From contig CAWDZK010000006.1 in assembly GCA_963807005.1 (NCBI GenBank), positions 930,001 to 994,000 on the forward strand: a DNA stretch of 64,000 nucleotides. Reading direction: 5' to 3'. The notes under the pieces were generated by a model. That model saw only the letters and a program-made list of their open reading frames with translations. It was not told where the DNA came from and did not search any database. Origin of the DNA: CAWDZK01 sp963807005. Lineage in GTDB: Bacteria > Actinomycetota > Actinomycetes > JACCUZ01. Each line of letters begins with the position of its first letter. Within the stretch, counting starts at the first letter, position 1. Shown here piece after piece: positions 43,423 through 51,851 of the stretch. The position numbers were made by a program, and so were the translations under genes.

Positions 43423-43497
43423 GCGTGACACCGCCGCCGGAGGTGCCGCCACCGAGTTCGGGCCGGCACCCGGGTACATGCGGCGGCGGTGACACGC
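43423..43497. repeat. Large nested inverted repeat in a divergent promoter region
   Basis: GCGTGACACCGCCGCC (43423-43438) pairs at 15 of 16 positions with 43482-43497. Inside the loop GGTGCCG (43442-43448) pairs with CGGCACC (43464-43470). It lies in the 172-nt gap between the serine hydrolase and the APH-like gene. It could be an operator pair or a leader structure. Confidence 0.75.
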
Positions 43498-43566
43498 GCG
43501 TCGCCGTACCCGTTGTCGAGAAAGGGATCCCGCGATCCACAGGCACGTCGTGAGAGGGTCGGGTGC

Positions 43567-44796
43567 GTGACGGTCGCCGAGCCTCCGCAGCGGTCGGTGA
43601 CGCTCGTGCTCTGCACGCCTCACGGTGAGCTGCTGGGCGCGCTGCCGCCGTACGACGTGGCGTTGCCGTGGTGGCAGGAGGTCGCCGGCGTCGTCGCGGG
43701 CGCCCGGGCGTCCTACGGCGTGGACGTGACGGTGCTGCGACTTCTCGGTGCCAGGGACCCGTTCGGCACCGGCGGCCCCGTCACCTACCTGGCGGAGACC
43801 ACGGCCGAGCAAGGATCCATCCGCGACCTCGTCGAGTGGACCGGGCCGGACCCGCTGGCCGACGACCCGCTGCGGCTTCCCTACGCCCGACCCGGCGGGC
43901 CGGACTCCGATCTGGCCTGGGCCGACGGGGTGCTCGCGGAGCGTGGGACCAGGCGGACTGGCGCCGCCGTACAGCAGCGGACCTGGAACCTCTCCAGCGT
44001 CTGGCGGCTGCCGACGACCGACGGCGACAGGTGGCTCAAGGTGGTGCCGCCGTTCTTCGCCCACGAAGGCGCCATGATCGAGCGGATATCGGCCCAGCAC
44101 CCCGACCTGGTGCCGCCGCTGATCGGGTCCTCCGGGGGGCGGGTCCTGCTCGCTCACGTCGAGGGCGGCGACAACTACGACGCCGGCCTGCCCGTCCTGC
44201 TCGCCATGGTGCGCGCCCTGGTGACGGTGCAGGCCGAGTGGGTCGAACGGGTCGGTGAGCTGCTCGGCCTCGGCGCGCCGGACTGGCGTGCGGGTGCGCT
44301 CGAGCCCGCCGTGCACGACGTCCTGGAGAGGACGGCGGACCAGCTCGACCCCGCGACGCTGGCCGCTGTGAAGCAGCTGGTCGACGGACTGTCCGACCGT
44401 CTGGCGGCGGCCGGCGCCTGCGGCGTGCCCGACACGTTGGTCCACGGCGACTACCACTCCGGCAACACCGTGGGCGCGCGACCGGTCATCCTCGACTGGG
44501 GCGACGCGGGCGCGGGCAACGCCATGCTCGACCGTGCGGCCCTCACCGCCCGGCTCGACCCGGCCGACCGGTCAGTGGTGCTCGACGAGTGGGCGGCGGC
44601 CTGGCGCGACCGGGTGCCGGGGTCGGACCCGACGCGGGCCGCCGAGCTGCTCGCCCCGGTGGCACCGCTGCGACAGGCGGTCGTCTACCGGGCGTTCCTG
44701 GACAGCATCGAGCCGTCCGAGCGGGTGTACCACGCGACCGACCCGGCCGACCGGCTGCGGCGAGCCGCGGCCAACGTGAGGTCAGCCGCCCAGTAG
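43567..44796 (+). CDS. APH-fold kinase with extra N-terminal domain
   Basis: 409 residues. The APH catalytic loop is LVHGDYHSGNTV (H-x-D-x4-N) with the metal motif VILDWGDAGAG. The N-terminal ~130 residues form a separate domain resembling a degenerate NUDIX-like module (LVLCTPHGELLGALPPYDV, LPWWQEVAGVV). The phosphoryl acceptor is unknown. Start GTG 43567. The 3' end overlaps the convergent dapB-like gene by 15 nt. The gene is a different lineage from the APH-fold gene at 5366. Confidence 0.78.
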   Translation: MTVAEPPQRSVTLVLCTPHGELLGALPPYDVALPWWQEVAGVVAGARASYGVDVTVLRLLGARDPFGTGGPVTYLAETTAEQGSIRDLVEWTGPDPLADDPLRLPYARPGGPDSDLAWADGVLAERGTRRTGAAVQQRTWNLSSVWRLPTTDGDRWLKVVPPFFAHEGAMIERISAQHPDLVPPLIGSSGGRVLLAHVEGGDNYDAGLPVLLAMVRALVTVQAEWVERVGELLGLGAPDWRAGALEPAVHDVLERTADQLDPATLAAVKQLVDGLSDRLAAAGACGVPDTLVHGDYHSGNTVGARPVILDWGDAGAGNAMLDRAALTARLDPADRSVVLDEWAAAWRDRVPGSDPTRAAELLAPVAPLRQAVVYRAFLDSIEPSERVYHATDPADRLRRAAANVRSAAQ

Positions 44797-45579
44797 CAGG
44801 GTGTCGAGGCCGCGGACCAGGCCGACCCGGTGCGGGGCGGCCCGGACCGCGAGCAGGGTGCCGGCGACGTACGGCGTCGCCGTGCCGCCGGCGTCGTGCC
44901 GGATCACCAGCCGCTCGTCCGGGAGGGCGAACACGACCTCGGTGGAGACGACGAAGCTGGGCAGCCGCACCGAGTGCACCTGGGTTCCGGCGATGGTCGC
45001 GCCGCGCGCCTCAGGGTGGCCCCCGGTGTCGGCGACCGCGACCGGCAGCTCCGGGACGGAGACCTCGCCGAGCCGTTCAGCGAGCTCGCGCGCGGTCCCG
45101 CTGGGTGCGTCCGCCTTGCCCGCGGAGGCGTAGTCGACGATCTCGCGGTTTGGCAGGTGCGGCGCGACCAGGAGTGCGGCAGCCTGGGCCATCGCGGCGG
45201 TCAGCGAGAAGTTGCCGGCCGCGACCACGCCCACCCCGGCTGCGCGTGCCGCCGTGTCGATCTCGGCGAAGTCGTCGGCGGTCAGGCCCGAGGAGCCGAT
45301 GACGACGTGGGCGCCGCGGGCGATCGCCGCGAGCGTGTTGGTCCTGGCGGCCAGGTGCGAGGTGTAGTCGACCAGGACGTCGACACCCTCGAGGGCGTCG
45401 GTGACGTCGGCATGGACGGGGACGCCGTTGGTTCCCGTGCCCCACGCCTCGCCGAGGTCCTGCCCGGCGGCTGTGCGGGCTACGGCGCTGCGCAGGTGCA
45501 GGTCGGGGTCGGCGAGCGCCGCTTCCGCCACCGCCCGCCCGGTCCAGCCCGTCGCACCGGCCACGCACACCTGGGTCAT
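44782..45579 (-). CDS. dapB: 4-hydroxy-tetrahydrodipicolinate reductase-like protein
   Basis: 265 residues. The Rossmann motif GATGWTGRAV, VLVDYTSHLA and VVIGSSGLTADDF with AGNFSLTAAM match DapB, as does ADAPSGTARELAERL. In standard DapB the EAHHxxKxDAPSGTA motif supplies two catalytic histidines. Here the corresponding residues are DYASAGKADAPSGTA, so the histidines are missing while the lysine remains. The catalytic function may therefore differ. ATG 45579 is preceded by CAGGGT at 6 nt. No other lysine-pathway gene is in the window. Confidence 0.7.
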   Translation of the reverse strand: MTQVCVAGATGWTGRAVAEAALADPDLHLRSAVARTAAGQDLGEAWGTGTNGVPVHADVTDALEGVDVLVDYTSHLAARTNTLAAIARGAHVVIGSSGLTADDFAEIDTAARAAGVGVVAAGNFSLTAAMAQAAALLVAPHLPNREIVDYASAGKADAPSGTARELAERLGEVSVPELPVAVADTGGHPEARGATIAGTQVHSVRLPSFVVSTEVVFALPDERLVIRHDAGGTATPYVAGTLLAVRAAPHRVGLVRGLDTLLLGG

Positions 45580-45585
45580 GGCGAC

Positions 45586-45591
45586 ACCCTG
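45586..45591 (-). promoter_or_regulatory. -10-like box of the dapB-like gene
   Basis: CAGGGT on the minus strand ends 6 nt before the ATG, matching the leaderless pattern seen elsewhere but with a first-base mismatch. Confidence 0.35.
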
Positions 45592-45705
45592 CCACCCAGG
45601 TGCGGTCCGGGCTCGGGGTGCCTCGGCGCGCCCGGACGACATGGAGCGATCGGTCCACTACTGTCCGGCAGAACAGATGCCGCGGAACCGGCAAAGTGGG
45701 TGATC

Positions 45706-46578
45706 GTGTTGTACCGGCCCGATGCCGTGCGCGGCGGCCTGGCGGCGGCCGGGGCTCTGGCCGCCGCCCTGCTCGTGACGGCCGTTCCGGCCCAGGGCGC
45801 ACCCGTCGCAACGGCCGGCTCGTCACCGACGCCCACCAGCGACACGCCGACCGAGCCCCCGACGCCGGACCCGACCTCGACCTCGGCACCCGACCGGCGA
45901 CTGCTGCCCGACCTCGTGGCGGTGCCGGCCCGCAACCCGTCGATCCAGCCGCGCCGCGACGGCCGCCGGCTGCGGTTCACCGCGTCGCTGGGCAACATCG
46001 GGGCGGGACCGATCGAGGTGCGGCCCAACACCCTGCAGCCCTGTCCGGCCGGCCAGCACAACTCCGCCCAGGTCATCTACCTGGACGGCAACGGGAACGG
46101 CCGGTACAACCGGAAGAAGGACACCGAGCTGGTGCGGCACCGAGCCGGCTGCATGGTGTACCACCCGTACCACCAGCACTGGCACTTCAAGGCGTCCGCC
46201 CGCTACTCGCTGCTGGACCCGAGCCAGGGCGGCCGGGTCGTGGTCTCCGCGCGGCGCAAGGTGAGCTTCTGCCTGCGGGACACGGCGCGGGTCCCGGTGC
46301 GCTACGGCACCTTCGGCTACGGGCTCACGTACGGCTCCTGCACGCGTACCAGCCCGCAGGGCATCTCGGTCGGCTGGATGGACGTCTACCAGAGCTTTCT
46401 CGCCGGCCAGGCGTTGCGCCTGCCGAAGAACCTGGAGAACGGTCTGTACTGCCTGGAGACTGTGGTCGACCCCATCAACCAGCTCGTCGAGACCAACGAC
46501 GACAACAACTCGTCGGTGCGGGCCTTGCGGATCCGGGGGAACCGCGTGCTCGTCCGCCCGACCAAGCGCTGCCGCTGA
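45706..46578 (+). CDS. Secreted lysyl-oxidase-like protein
   Basis: 290 residues. The signal region GGLAAAGALAAALLVTAVPAQGA is followed by a Thr/Pro-rich linker. The mature part has LPDLVAVPARNPSI, NIGAGPIEVR and YHPYHQHWHFKASARYSLLD, the histidine cluster of the lysyl oxidase copper site. It ends DNNSSVRALRIRG, a CARDB-like edge. Bacterial members of this family are exported and mostly uncharacterised; amine oxidation is inferred only from the fold. Starts GTG 45700 and GTG 45706 cannot be separated. It is followed after 12 nt by the sugar dehydrogenase. Confidence 0.78.
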   Translation: MLYRPDAVRGGLAAAGALAAALLVTAVPAQGAPVATAGSSPTPTSDTPTEPPTPDPTSTSAPDRRLLPDLVAVPARNPSIQPRRDGRRLRFTASLGNIGAGPIEVRPNTLQPCPAGQHNSAQVIYLDGNGNGRYNRKKDTELVRHRAGCMVYHPYHQHWHFKASARYSLLDPSQGGRVVVSARRKVSFCLRDTARVPVRYGTFGYGLTYGSCTRTSPQGISVGWMDVYQSFLAGQALRLPKNLENGLYCLETVVDPINQLVETNDDNNSSVRALRIRGNRVLVRPTKRCR

Positions 46579-46590
46579 CCAGGAGGCGAC

Positions 46591-47662
46591 ATGACCGAAC
46601 TCGACCGCCGCACGCTGCTGAAGGCGAGCCTGGCCGCCGGAGGGGGGCTGGCCCTCGGCGTCGCGGGTGCCGGCGCCGCCGAGGCGGCCCCCCGCGTCAG
46701 CCGCACGTTGGCGAAGGGCCTCGGTGTCCCCTGGGGGGTCGCGTTCCTGCCCAACGGGAACGCGCTGGTCGGCGAACGCGACAGCGGCGACGTGCACGTG
46801 GTGAAGCGGCGAGGGCGGACGGCGGCGGGTCGGCCACCTCAAGGCGTTCAGCCAGGTGGGCCGAGCCGGGGAGAGCGGCCTGCTCGGGCTGGCCCTGCAC
46901 CCGGCCTTCCGGCGCAACCGGCTCGTCTACGCCTACCTGTCCACCGCCAGCGACAACCGCATCGTCCGGATGACCTACGCTCGCGGCGAGCTCGGCAAGA
47001 AGTCCGTGGTGCTGGCCGGCATCCCGATGAACCTGCACCACAACGGCGGTGGCCTGGCCTTCGGCCCGGACGGGCTGCTCTACGCGAGTACCGGCGACGG
47101 CGAGGTGAGCTCGCGGGCCCAGAGCCGCAGCTCGTTGGGCGGCAAGGTGCTGCGGCTCACCCCGGACGGTGACGTCCCCGCTGGGAACCCGTTCGGCAAC
47201 TACACGTGGTCGATGGGCCACCGCAACGTCGAGGGCATCACGTTCGACAAGCGCGGGACGCTGTGGGCGAGCGAGTTCGGCGAGAAGGAGACCGACGAGC
47301 TCAACATGATCGTGCGCGGGGCCAACTACGGCTGGCCGTACGTCGAGGGTGCCGACGGTGCCGGCGGGTACCGGGACCCGCTCGCCCAGTGGTCGCCCAC
47401 CTCGACCTGCTCGCCGGCCGGCGTCGCGGTGGCGAACGGCCGCGCCTGGCTGGGCGCCCTGCGCGGCGAGTGCCTGTTCTCGGTCCGGCTGCGGGGTCCC
47501 GACTCCGGGGCGAAGCGCAAGCACTTCGCCGGCCGGTTCGGGCGGATCCGGCAGGTGATGGCCGCGCCGGACGGCTCGCTCTGGATCACGACGTCCAACC
47601 GGGACGGTCGCGGGAGCCGGCGGCGCGGCGACGACAAGGTGATCCGCATCGCGCTGCCGTGA
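46591..47662 (+). pseudogene. PQQ-dependent aldose sugar dehydrogenase-like protein, frameshifted
   Basis: The reading frame from ATG 46591 has a good Shine-Dalgarno (AGGAGG) and a Tat signal (DRRTLLKASLAAGGG), then VPWGVAFLPNGNALVGERDSGDVHVVKRR. Family sequence then continues in the +1 frame from about 46815 (RVGHLKAFSQVGRAGESGLLGLALHP, then HHNGGGLAFGPDGLLYASTGD and SMGHRNVEGITFD) to 47662. Joined, the product would be ~355 residues, normal for soluble PQQ/GDH-like beta-propellers. One extra base, or two missing, lies in the GC-rich run 46808-46840. It may be a true frameshift or a sequencing error. The enzyme would oxidise aldoses outside the membrane. Confidence 0.8.
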
Positions 47663-47705
47663 CGTTCTCGTCGCCATTGACGGGGTCCTGCCCGGGGACT
47701 AGGCC

Positions 47706-47733
47706 GGAGAGAGGACCGTTCGGTCCTGTCTCC
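47706..47733. promoter_or_regulatory. 28-bp palindrome upstream of the SnoaL-like gene
   Basis: GGAGAGAGGACCG and CGGTCCTGTCTCC flank TT, with 12 of 13 arm positions paired. It lies 17 nt before the next start, so it may be an operator or a leader hairpin. Confidence 0.65.
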
Positions 47734-47750
47734 GACGAGAGGTACCCACG

Positions 47751-48143
47751 ATGGCCGCACAGCACGACGCAGAGCTGGTCCGCTCCGGCTACGAGGCATT
47801 CGGAAAGGGTGACATCCCGGCGGTGCGTGCCCTCATGCACGACGAGATCGCCTGGCACGTCCCCGGAAGGAGCTCCCTCGCCGGGGACTATCACGGCCCG
47901 GACGAGGTTCTCGGGCTGTTCGGAAAGCTGCAGGAGGGCAGCGAGGGGAGTTTCCGACTCGACATCCACGACCTGATCGCCTCCGACGAGCACGTGGTGG
48001 TCCTGGTCACCGCCACCGGTCACCGTGGGGACAAGACCCTCGACGTGCCCGCCGTGCACGTCTGGCACATCCGGGACGGCAGGGCGACGGAGTTCTGGTC
48101 GGCGGAGTCCGACCCCTATGCGGTGGACGAGTTCTGGGCCTGA
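47751..48143 (+). CDS. SnoaL-like / NTF2-fold protein
   Basis: 130 residues with the NTF2-like cone fold: LVRSGYEAFGKGDIPAVRALMHDEIAWHVPG, YHGPDEVLGLFGKL and VWHIRDGRATEFWSAESDPY. The family includes ketosteroid isomerase-like and SnoaL-like polyketide cyclases as well as many proteins of unknown role. The start codon follows GAGAGG. A 28-bp palindrome precedes it. Function cannot be narrowed further. Confidence 0.82.
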   Translation: MAAQHDAELVRSGYEAFGKGDIPAVRALMHDEIAWHVPGRSSLAGDYHGPDEVLGLFGKLQEGSEGSFRLDIHDLIASDEHVVVLVTATGHRGDKTLDVPAVHVWHIRDGRATEFWSAESDPYAVDEFWA

Positions 48144-48199
48144 CCTGACGGCCGTGACCTGATCGGGCATCCACCGGCTCCCTCTGGGAGGATCGACGG

Positions 48200-49351
48200 G
48201 TGCCCGCGCCCGTGCTCAGCGACGTCCCCGGCGCCGGCGGCCTGCGCATCGGGCCGTACCCGGTGTGGCCTCCGGTCGTCCTCGCGCCGATGGCGGGCAT
48301 CACCAACCAGCCGTTCCGGACCCTCTGCCGGGAGTACGGCGGGGGGCTGTACGTCAGCGAGATGATCACCACCCGGGCGCTGGTCGAGCGCGACCCGGAG
48401 ACGATGCGGCTGATCGAGTTCGGCCCGCACGAGCAGCCGCGCAGCCTGCAGCTGTACGGCGTGGACCCCCGCGTCGTCGGTGAAGCCGTGACGATGGTCG
48501 TCGCCGAGAACCGGGCCGACCACGTCGACCTCAACTTCGGCTGCCCCGTGCCGAAGGTGACGCGCCGCGGCGGGGGAGCCGCGCTGCCCTGGAAGCGGGA
48601 CCTGCTGCGGGCCGTCCTGCGTTCCGCTGTCCGCGCGGCCGGCCCGGTGCCGGTGACGATGAAGATGCGCAAGGGCATCGACGACGACCATCTCACCTAC
48701 CTCGAGGCCGGGCGGATCGCCGAGGACGAGGGCGTTGCTGCGGTCGCACTGCACGGGCGGACGGCCGCACAGGCCTACTCCGGCCAGGCCGACTGGGCCG
48801 CCGTCGCCCGGCTCAAGGCGCACGTCACCTCCATCCCCGTTCTGGGCAACGGCGACGTGTGGGAGGCGACCGACGCGCTGCGGATGATGCGCGAGACCGG
48901 CTGCGACGGAGTCGTGGTCGGTCGTGGCTGTCTCGGGCGGCCGTGGCTGTTCAGGTCGCTCGACCGCGCCTTCGCCGGCCGGCCGGACGACGATCACCCC
49001 ACGCTCGGCGAGGTGGCCCGGGTCATGCGTCGCCACGCCGGCCTGATGGTCGACTGGCTCGGGGAGGACAAGGGCTGCCGGGAGTTCCGCAAGCACGTGT
49101 CCTGGTACCTCAAGGGCTTCGGCGTCGGAGGCGAGACCCGGCACCGGCTGGCGCTGGTGTCCACCCTCGGCGAGCTCGACGGGCTGCTGGCCGGTCTCGA
49201 CCCGGCCGAGCCGTTTCCCACGGTCGCGGTCGGGACGCCGCGCGGCCGGGCCGGCTCGCCTCGTCGGGTCGCGCTCCCGGAGGGCTGGCTGGACGCACGC
49301 ACCGGAGGCGTGGTCGACACCGAGGCGGAGCTGGCAATCTCCGGCGGCTGA
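48200..49351 (+). CDS. dus: tRNA-dihydrouridine synthase
   Basis: 383 residues, DusB-like. The FMN barrel starts VLAPMAGITNQPFRTLCREYGGGLYVSEMITTRALV. DLNFGCPVPKVTRRGGGAAL carries the catalytic cysteine, and MRKGIDDDHLTYLEAG, ALHGRTAAQAYSG and GNGDVWEATDALRMM bind FMN and substrate. It reduces uridines in the tRNA D-loop. GTG 48200 has GGGAGG at an 8-nt spacer. It lies between the SnoaL-like gene and a convergent cupin. Confidence 0.95.
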   Translation: MPAPVLSDVPGAGGLRIGPYPVWPPVVLAPMAGITNQPFRTLCREYGGGLYVSEMITTRALVERDPETMRLIEFGPHEQPRSLQLYGVDPRVVGEAVTMVVAENRADHVDLNFGCPVPKVTRRGGGAALPWKRDLLRAVLRSAVRAAGPVPVTMKMRKGIDDDHLTYLEAGRIAEDEGVAAVALHGRTAAQAYSGQADWAAVARLKAHVTSIPVLGNGDVWEATDALRMMRETGCDGVVVGRGCLGRPWLFRSLDRAFAGRPDDDHPTLGEVARVMRRHAGLMVDWLGEDKGCREFRKHVSWYLKGFGVGGETRHRLALVSTLGELDGLLAGLDPAEPFPTVAVGTPRGRAGSPRRVALPEGWLDARTGGVVDTEAELAISGG

Positions 49352-49380
49352 CCAGTCGTCCGGACCGTCAGAGGTCGATG

Positions 49381-49848
49381 TCAGAGGTAGCTGTCCGGCA
49401 CCGGCCCGAGGACGTCCACGTCGTTCTCGACGGCGATGACGTCGAGCACCTCGGGCGTGGCGTTCCCGGCCGCCTCGGCCGCGGCCAGCTGCTCGAAGTA
49501 CCCGACCATCGCCGCGGGAGCGAAGAGGTTGAGCTTTGTCCCCGGTTCGGTGGAGACGACCGTGAAGGTGTGCGGCATGCCGACCGGCACGTAGACGAAG
49601 GAGCCGGTCGGGCAGCGCTGCTGCCGGTCCTCGAGGTGCATGAGGTACTCGCCGGCCAGCACGTAGAACGCCTCGGCGGCGTCGCGGTGCCGGTGCAGCG
49701 GCGGCCCGAAGCCGGTGGGCTCGCCCTGGGTGCGGAGCAGCGAGAACGCCCCCGCGGTCTCGGGTCCGGTCGCGAGGACCACGGCCTGGAAGGTGCCCAG
49801 CTGCAGCAGCCGGCCCTCGTCCGGCCCGACCACGAACGCCCCGGTCAT
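49381..49848 (-). CDS. Cupin-domain protein
   Basis: 155 residues with a single cupin: PLHRHRDAAEAFYVLAGEYLMHLED gives the first metal motif and PTGSFVYVPVGMPHTF the second. Metal-binding H, H, E and H are all present, so a metal-dependent role is possible. Single-domain cupins of this type are often enzymes of unknown substrate or sensors. ATG 49848. It is divergent from the secreted propeller gene and its structured leader. Confidence 0.85.
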   Translation of the reverse strand: MTGAFVVGPDEGRLLQLGTFQAVVLATGPETAGAFSLLRTQGEPTGFGPPLHRHRDAAEAFYVLAGEYLMHLEDRQQRCPTGSFVYVPVGMPHTFTVVSTEPGTKLNLFAPAAMVGYFEQLAAAEAAGNATPEVLDVIAVENDVDVLGPVPDSYL

Positions 49849-49939
49849 GGCCGAGAGCGTCCTCGCCGCCGGTCCTCGGCGCAAGGGACCCGGTGCGGGG
49901 AGTCTGGACTTCCGGACAAAAAGGCGTAAATTGCCCCAG

Positions 49940-50034
49940 CCGCGCGGAACAGATCGGTGCAAAGCCGTGACCCGCGACCGTCCGGGTCGTTCGCCATCCC
50001 GGATGAACCCAGGGATCGGCCCGTCAGGAGGCAC
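49940..50034 (+). ncRNA. Structured leader RNA, cobalamin-riboswitch-like candidate
   Basis: Upstream of the secreted propeller gene, CGCGG (49943-49947) pairs with CCGCG (49972-49976) and encloses the hairpin CGG-TGCAAAG-CCG (49955-49967). A second stem CCGGG/CCCGG (49982-50002) follows, and the element runs into the AGGAGG ribosome-binding site. The order GCGGAA, GGTGCAAA, CCCGCGACCGT resembles the core of cobalamin riboswitches, although the B12 box is not clear. Placement before a start codon and the conserved-looking core support a cis-regulatory RNA; class is uncertain. Confidence 0.4.
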
Positions 50035-50037
50035 AGG

Positions 50038-51843
50038 GTGAGGTTGCACAGCGTACGGATCAGGTCACGCAGGGTTGCGATCGCGGCGGCCGCCCTGCTC
50101 ACCGTCGGGACCGCCGCCGCGGTGGTCCCCGCCGTCGCGGCCACGCCCTCCGGCGGCGGCGTCAGCGACACCGCCCCCACCGCCACCTGGACGGCCGGCC
50201 CGTTCGCCGTGGCGAACACCACCGGCACCGCGGGGGAGCCGATGTGCGACAGCGCGGCGACCCCCTGCGACGACTACCAGCTGCACGTCGACGTGCCGGC
50301 CGGCTACGACGCCGGCCACTCGCTGAAGGTCGACGTCGCGTGGGGCAACGCGGCCGCCGACTTCGACGTCTACGTCCTGGACTCCTCCGGCGCAACGGTG
50401 AGCTCGGCCGCGTCCAGCAGCGACCCGGAGACCCTGCTCCTGCCGGCGGTCGCCACCGACTACACGGTCCGCGTCGTGCCGTTCGCGCCGCTGGGCGAGA
50501 GCATCACCGGCACCGCGACGCTGGTCACCAACCCCGCCAACCCGGCGCCGAGCACGTCGCCGGCCCCCGGCTTCCAGAACTACGCCGCGCCGGACTCGCT
50601 CAAGCGCGCGCACGACGCCGGCGAGCCCTCGATCGGCGTCGACTTCACCACCAACGCCGCGATGTACCAGGCGTACACGGCGACCTACAAGGCGACCTTC
50701 GACAGCACCGGGGCGATCACCTGGGCCGACAAGAGCGCCACTGCCGCCACCGGCTGTCCCCAGGGCAGCACGACCAGCCTCGACCCGATCCTGTTCACCG
50801 ACCACGAGAGCGGCCGGACCTTCGAGTCCCAGCTGGCCGGCAAGACCGCGCTGACCTGCTACACCGACGACGACGGCGACAGCTGGCACCCGACCAGCGG
50901 CTCGGGCGTCAACTCCGGCGTCGACCACCAGACCATCGGCGGTGGCCCGTTCTCTGCGGGCGGCGTCGGCGGCACCACCTCGGACCTGGCGGTCTACTAC
51001 TGCTCCCAGGACATCGCGGACGCGTCCTGCGCGGTCAGCCGCGACGGCGGGAGCACCTACGGCCCGGCCGTGCCGATGTACAGCCTGCTGGACTGCGGTG
51101 GCCTGCACGGGCACGTGAAGGTGGCTCCGGACGGCACGGTGTACGTGCCGAACAAGGGCTGCGGCGGACACCAGGGCGTGGCGGTCTCGACCGACAACGG
51201 CGCGTCCTGGAACCTGCAGAAGGTGCCGGCCAGCACGCCCGGCGACTCCGACCCGAGCATCGGCCTTGCCAGCGACGGGACGGCGTACTTCGGCTACCAG
51301 AACAGCGACGGCACGGCCCGGATCGCGGTCTCGCACGACCGCGGCCAGACCTGGGTCGACAACCAGGACGTCGGCGCGCAGCTGGGCATCAAGAACATCG
51401 TGTTCCCGGCGATGGTGGCCGGTGACGCCAACCGGGCCGCGTTCGCCTTTCTCGGCAGCACGACCGGCGGCAACTACCAGGACGCCGACAACTTCCACGG
51501 CGTCTGGCACCTCTACGTCAGCACCACCTACGACGGCGGGGTCAGCTGGGTGACGACCGACGCGACGCCGAACGACCCGGTACAGAAGGGCTCGATCTGC
51601 ACCGGCGGCACCACCTGCGGCAACGACCGCAACCTGCTCGACTTCATGGACGTGACGGTCGACAAGCAGGGCCGGATCCTCGTCGGGTACGCCGACGGGT
51701 GCACCGGGGCCTGCGCGAGTGGTGGCGCCCAGAACTACGACGCGCTGGCCACGATCGCCCGCCAGTCTTCGGGCAGCACGCTGTACGGGGCCTACGACGC
51801 CGTCGTGGCCGGCACTCATCTCAAGAAGACCAAGAAGAAGTAG
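50038..51843 (+). CDS. Secreted Asp-box beta-propeller protein (sialidase/BNR-like)
   Basis: 601 residues. GTG 50038 has AGGAGG with a 6-nt spacer and opens a signal peptide (RRVAIAAAALLTVGTAAAVVPAVAA). A jelly-roll-like domain (about 45-165) is followed by a propeller with repeated Asp-box sequences: YTDDDGDSWH, SRDGGSTYG, STDNGASWN, SHDRGQTWV and TYDGGVSWV. The fold suggests a sialidase-like or ligand-binding propeller, but the sialidase arginine triad is not evident. It ends in a lysine-rich tail. A structured RNA leader precedes it and a lipoprotein gene follows after 8 nt. Confidence 0.78.
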   Translation: MRLHSVRIRSRRVAIAAAALLTVGTAAAVVPAVAATPSGGGVSDTAPTATWTAGPFAVANTTGTAGEPMCDSAATPCDDYQLHVDVPAGYDAGHSLKVDVAWGNAAADFDVYVLDSSGATVSSAASSSDPETLLLPAVATDYTVRVVPFAPLGESITGTATLVTNPANPAPSTSPAPGFQNYAAPDSLKRAHDAGEPSIGVDFTTNAAMYQAYTATYKATFDSTGAITWADKSATAATGCPQGSTTSLDPILFTDHESGRTFESQLAGKTALTCYTDDDGDSWHPTSGSGVNSGVDHQTIGGGPFSAGGVGGTTSDLAVYYCSQDIADASCAVSRDGGSTYGPAVPMYSLLDCGGLHGHVKVAPDGTVYVPNKGCGGHQGVAVSTDNGASWNLQKVPASTPGDSDPSIGLASDGTAYFGYQNSDGTARIAVSHDRGQTWVDNQDVGAQLGIKNIVFPAMVAGDANRAAFAFLGSTTGGNYQDADNFHGVWHLYVSTTYDGGVSWVTTDATPNDPVQKGSICTGGTTCGNDRNLLDFMDVTVDKQGRILVGYADGCTGACASGGAQNYDALATIARQSSGSTLYGAYDAVVAGTHLKKTKKK

Positions 51844-51851
51844 GGAGCCCG

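Noticed and set aside
46591..47662. Programmed ribosomal frameshift in the sugar dehydrogenase gene
   Set aside because: No slippery heptamer or pseudoknot-like element is evident at the break; mutation or a base-call error is simpler.
49940..50034. c-di-AMP (ydaO) riboswitch assignment of the structured leader
   Set aside because: The GAACCCGTCAGC-type 3' signature typical of ydaO leaders is absent.
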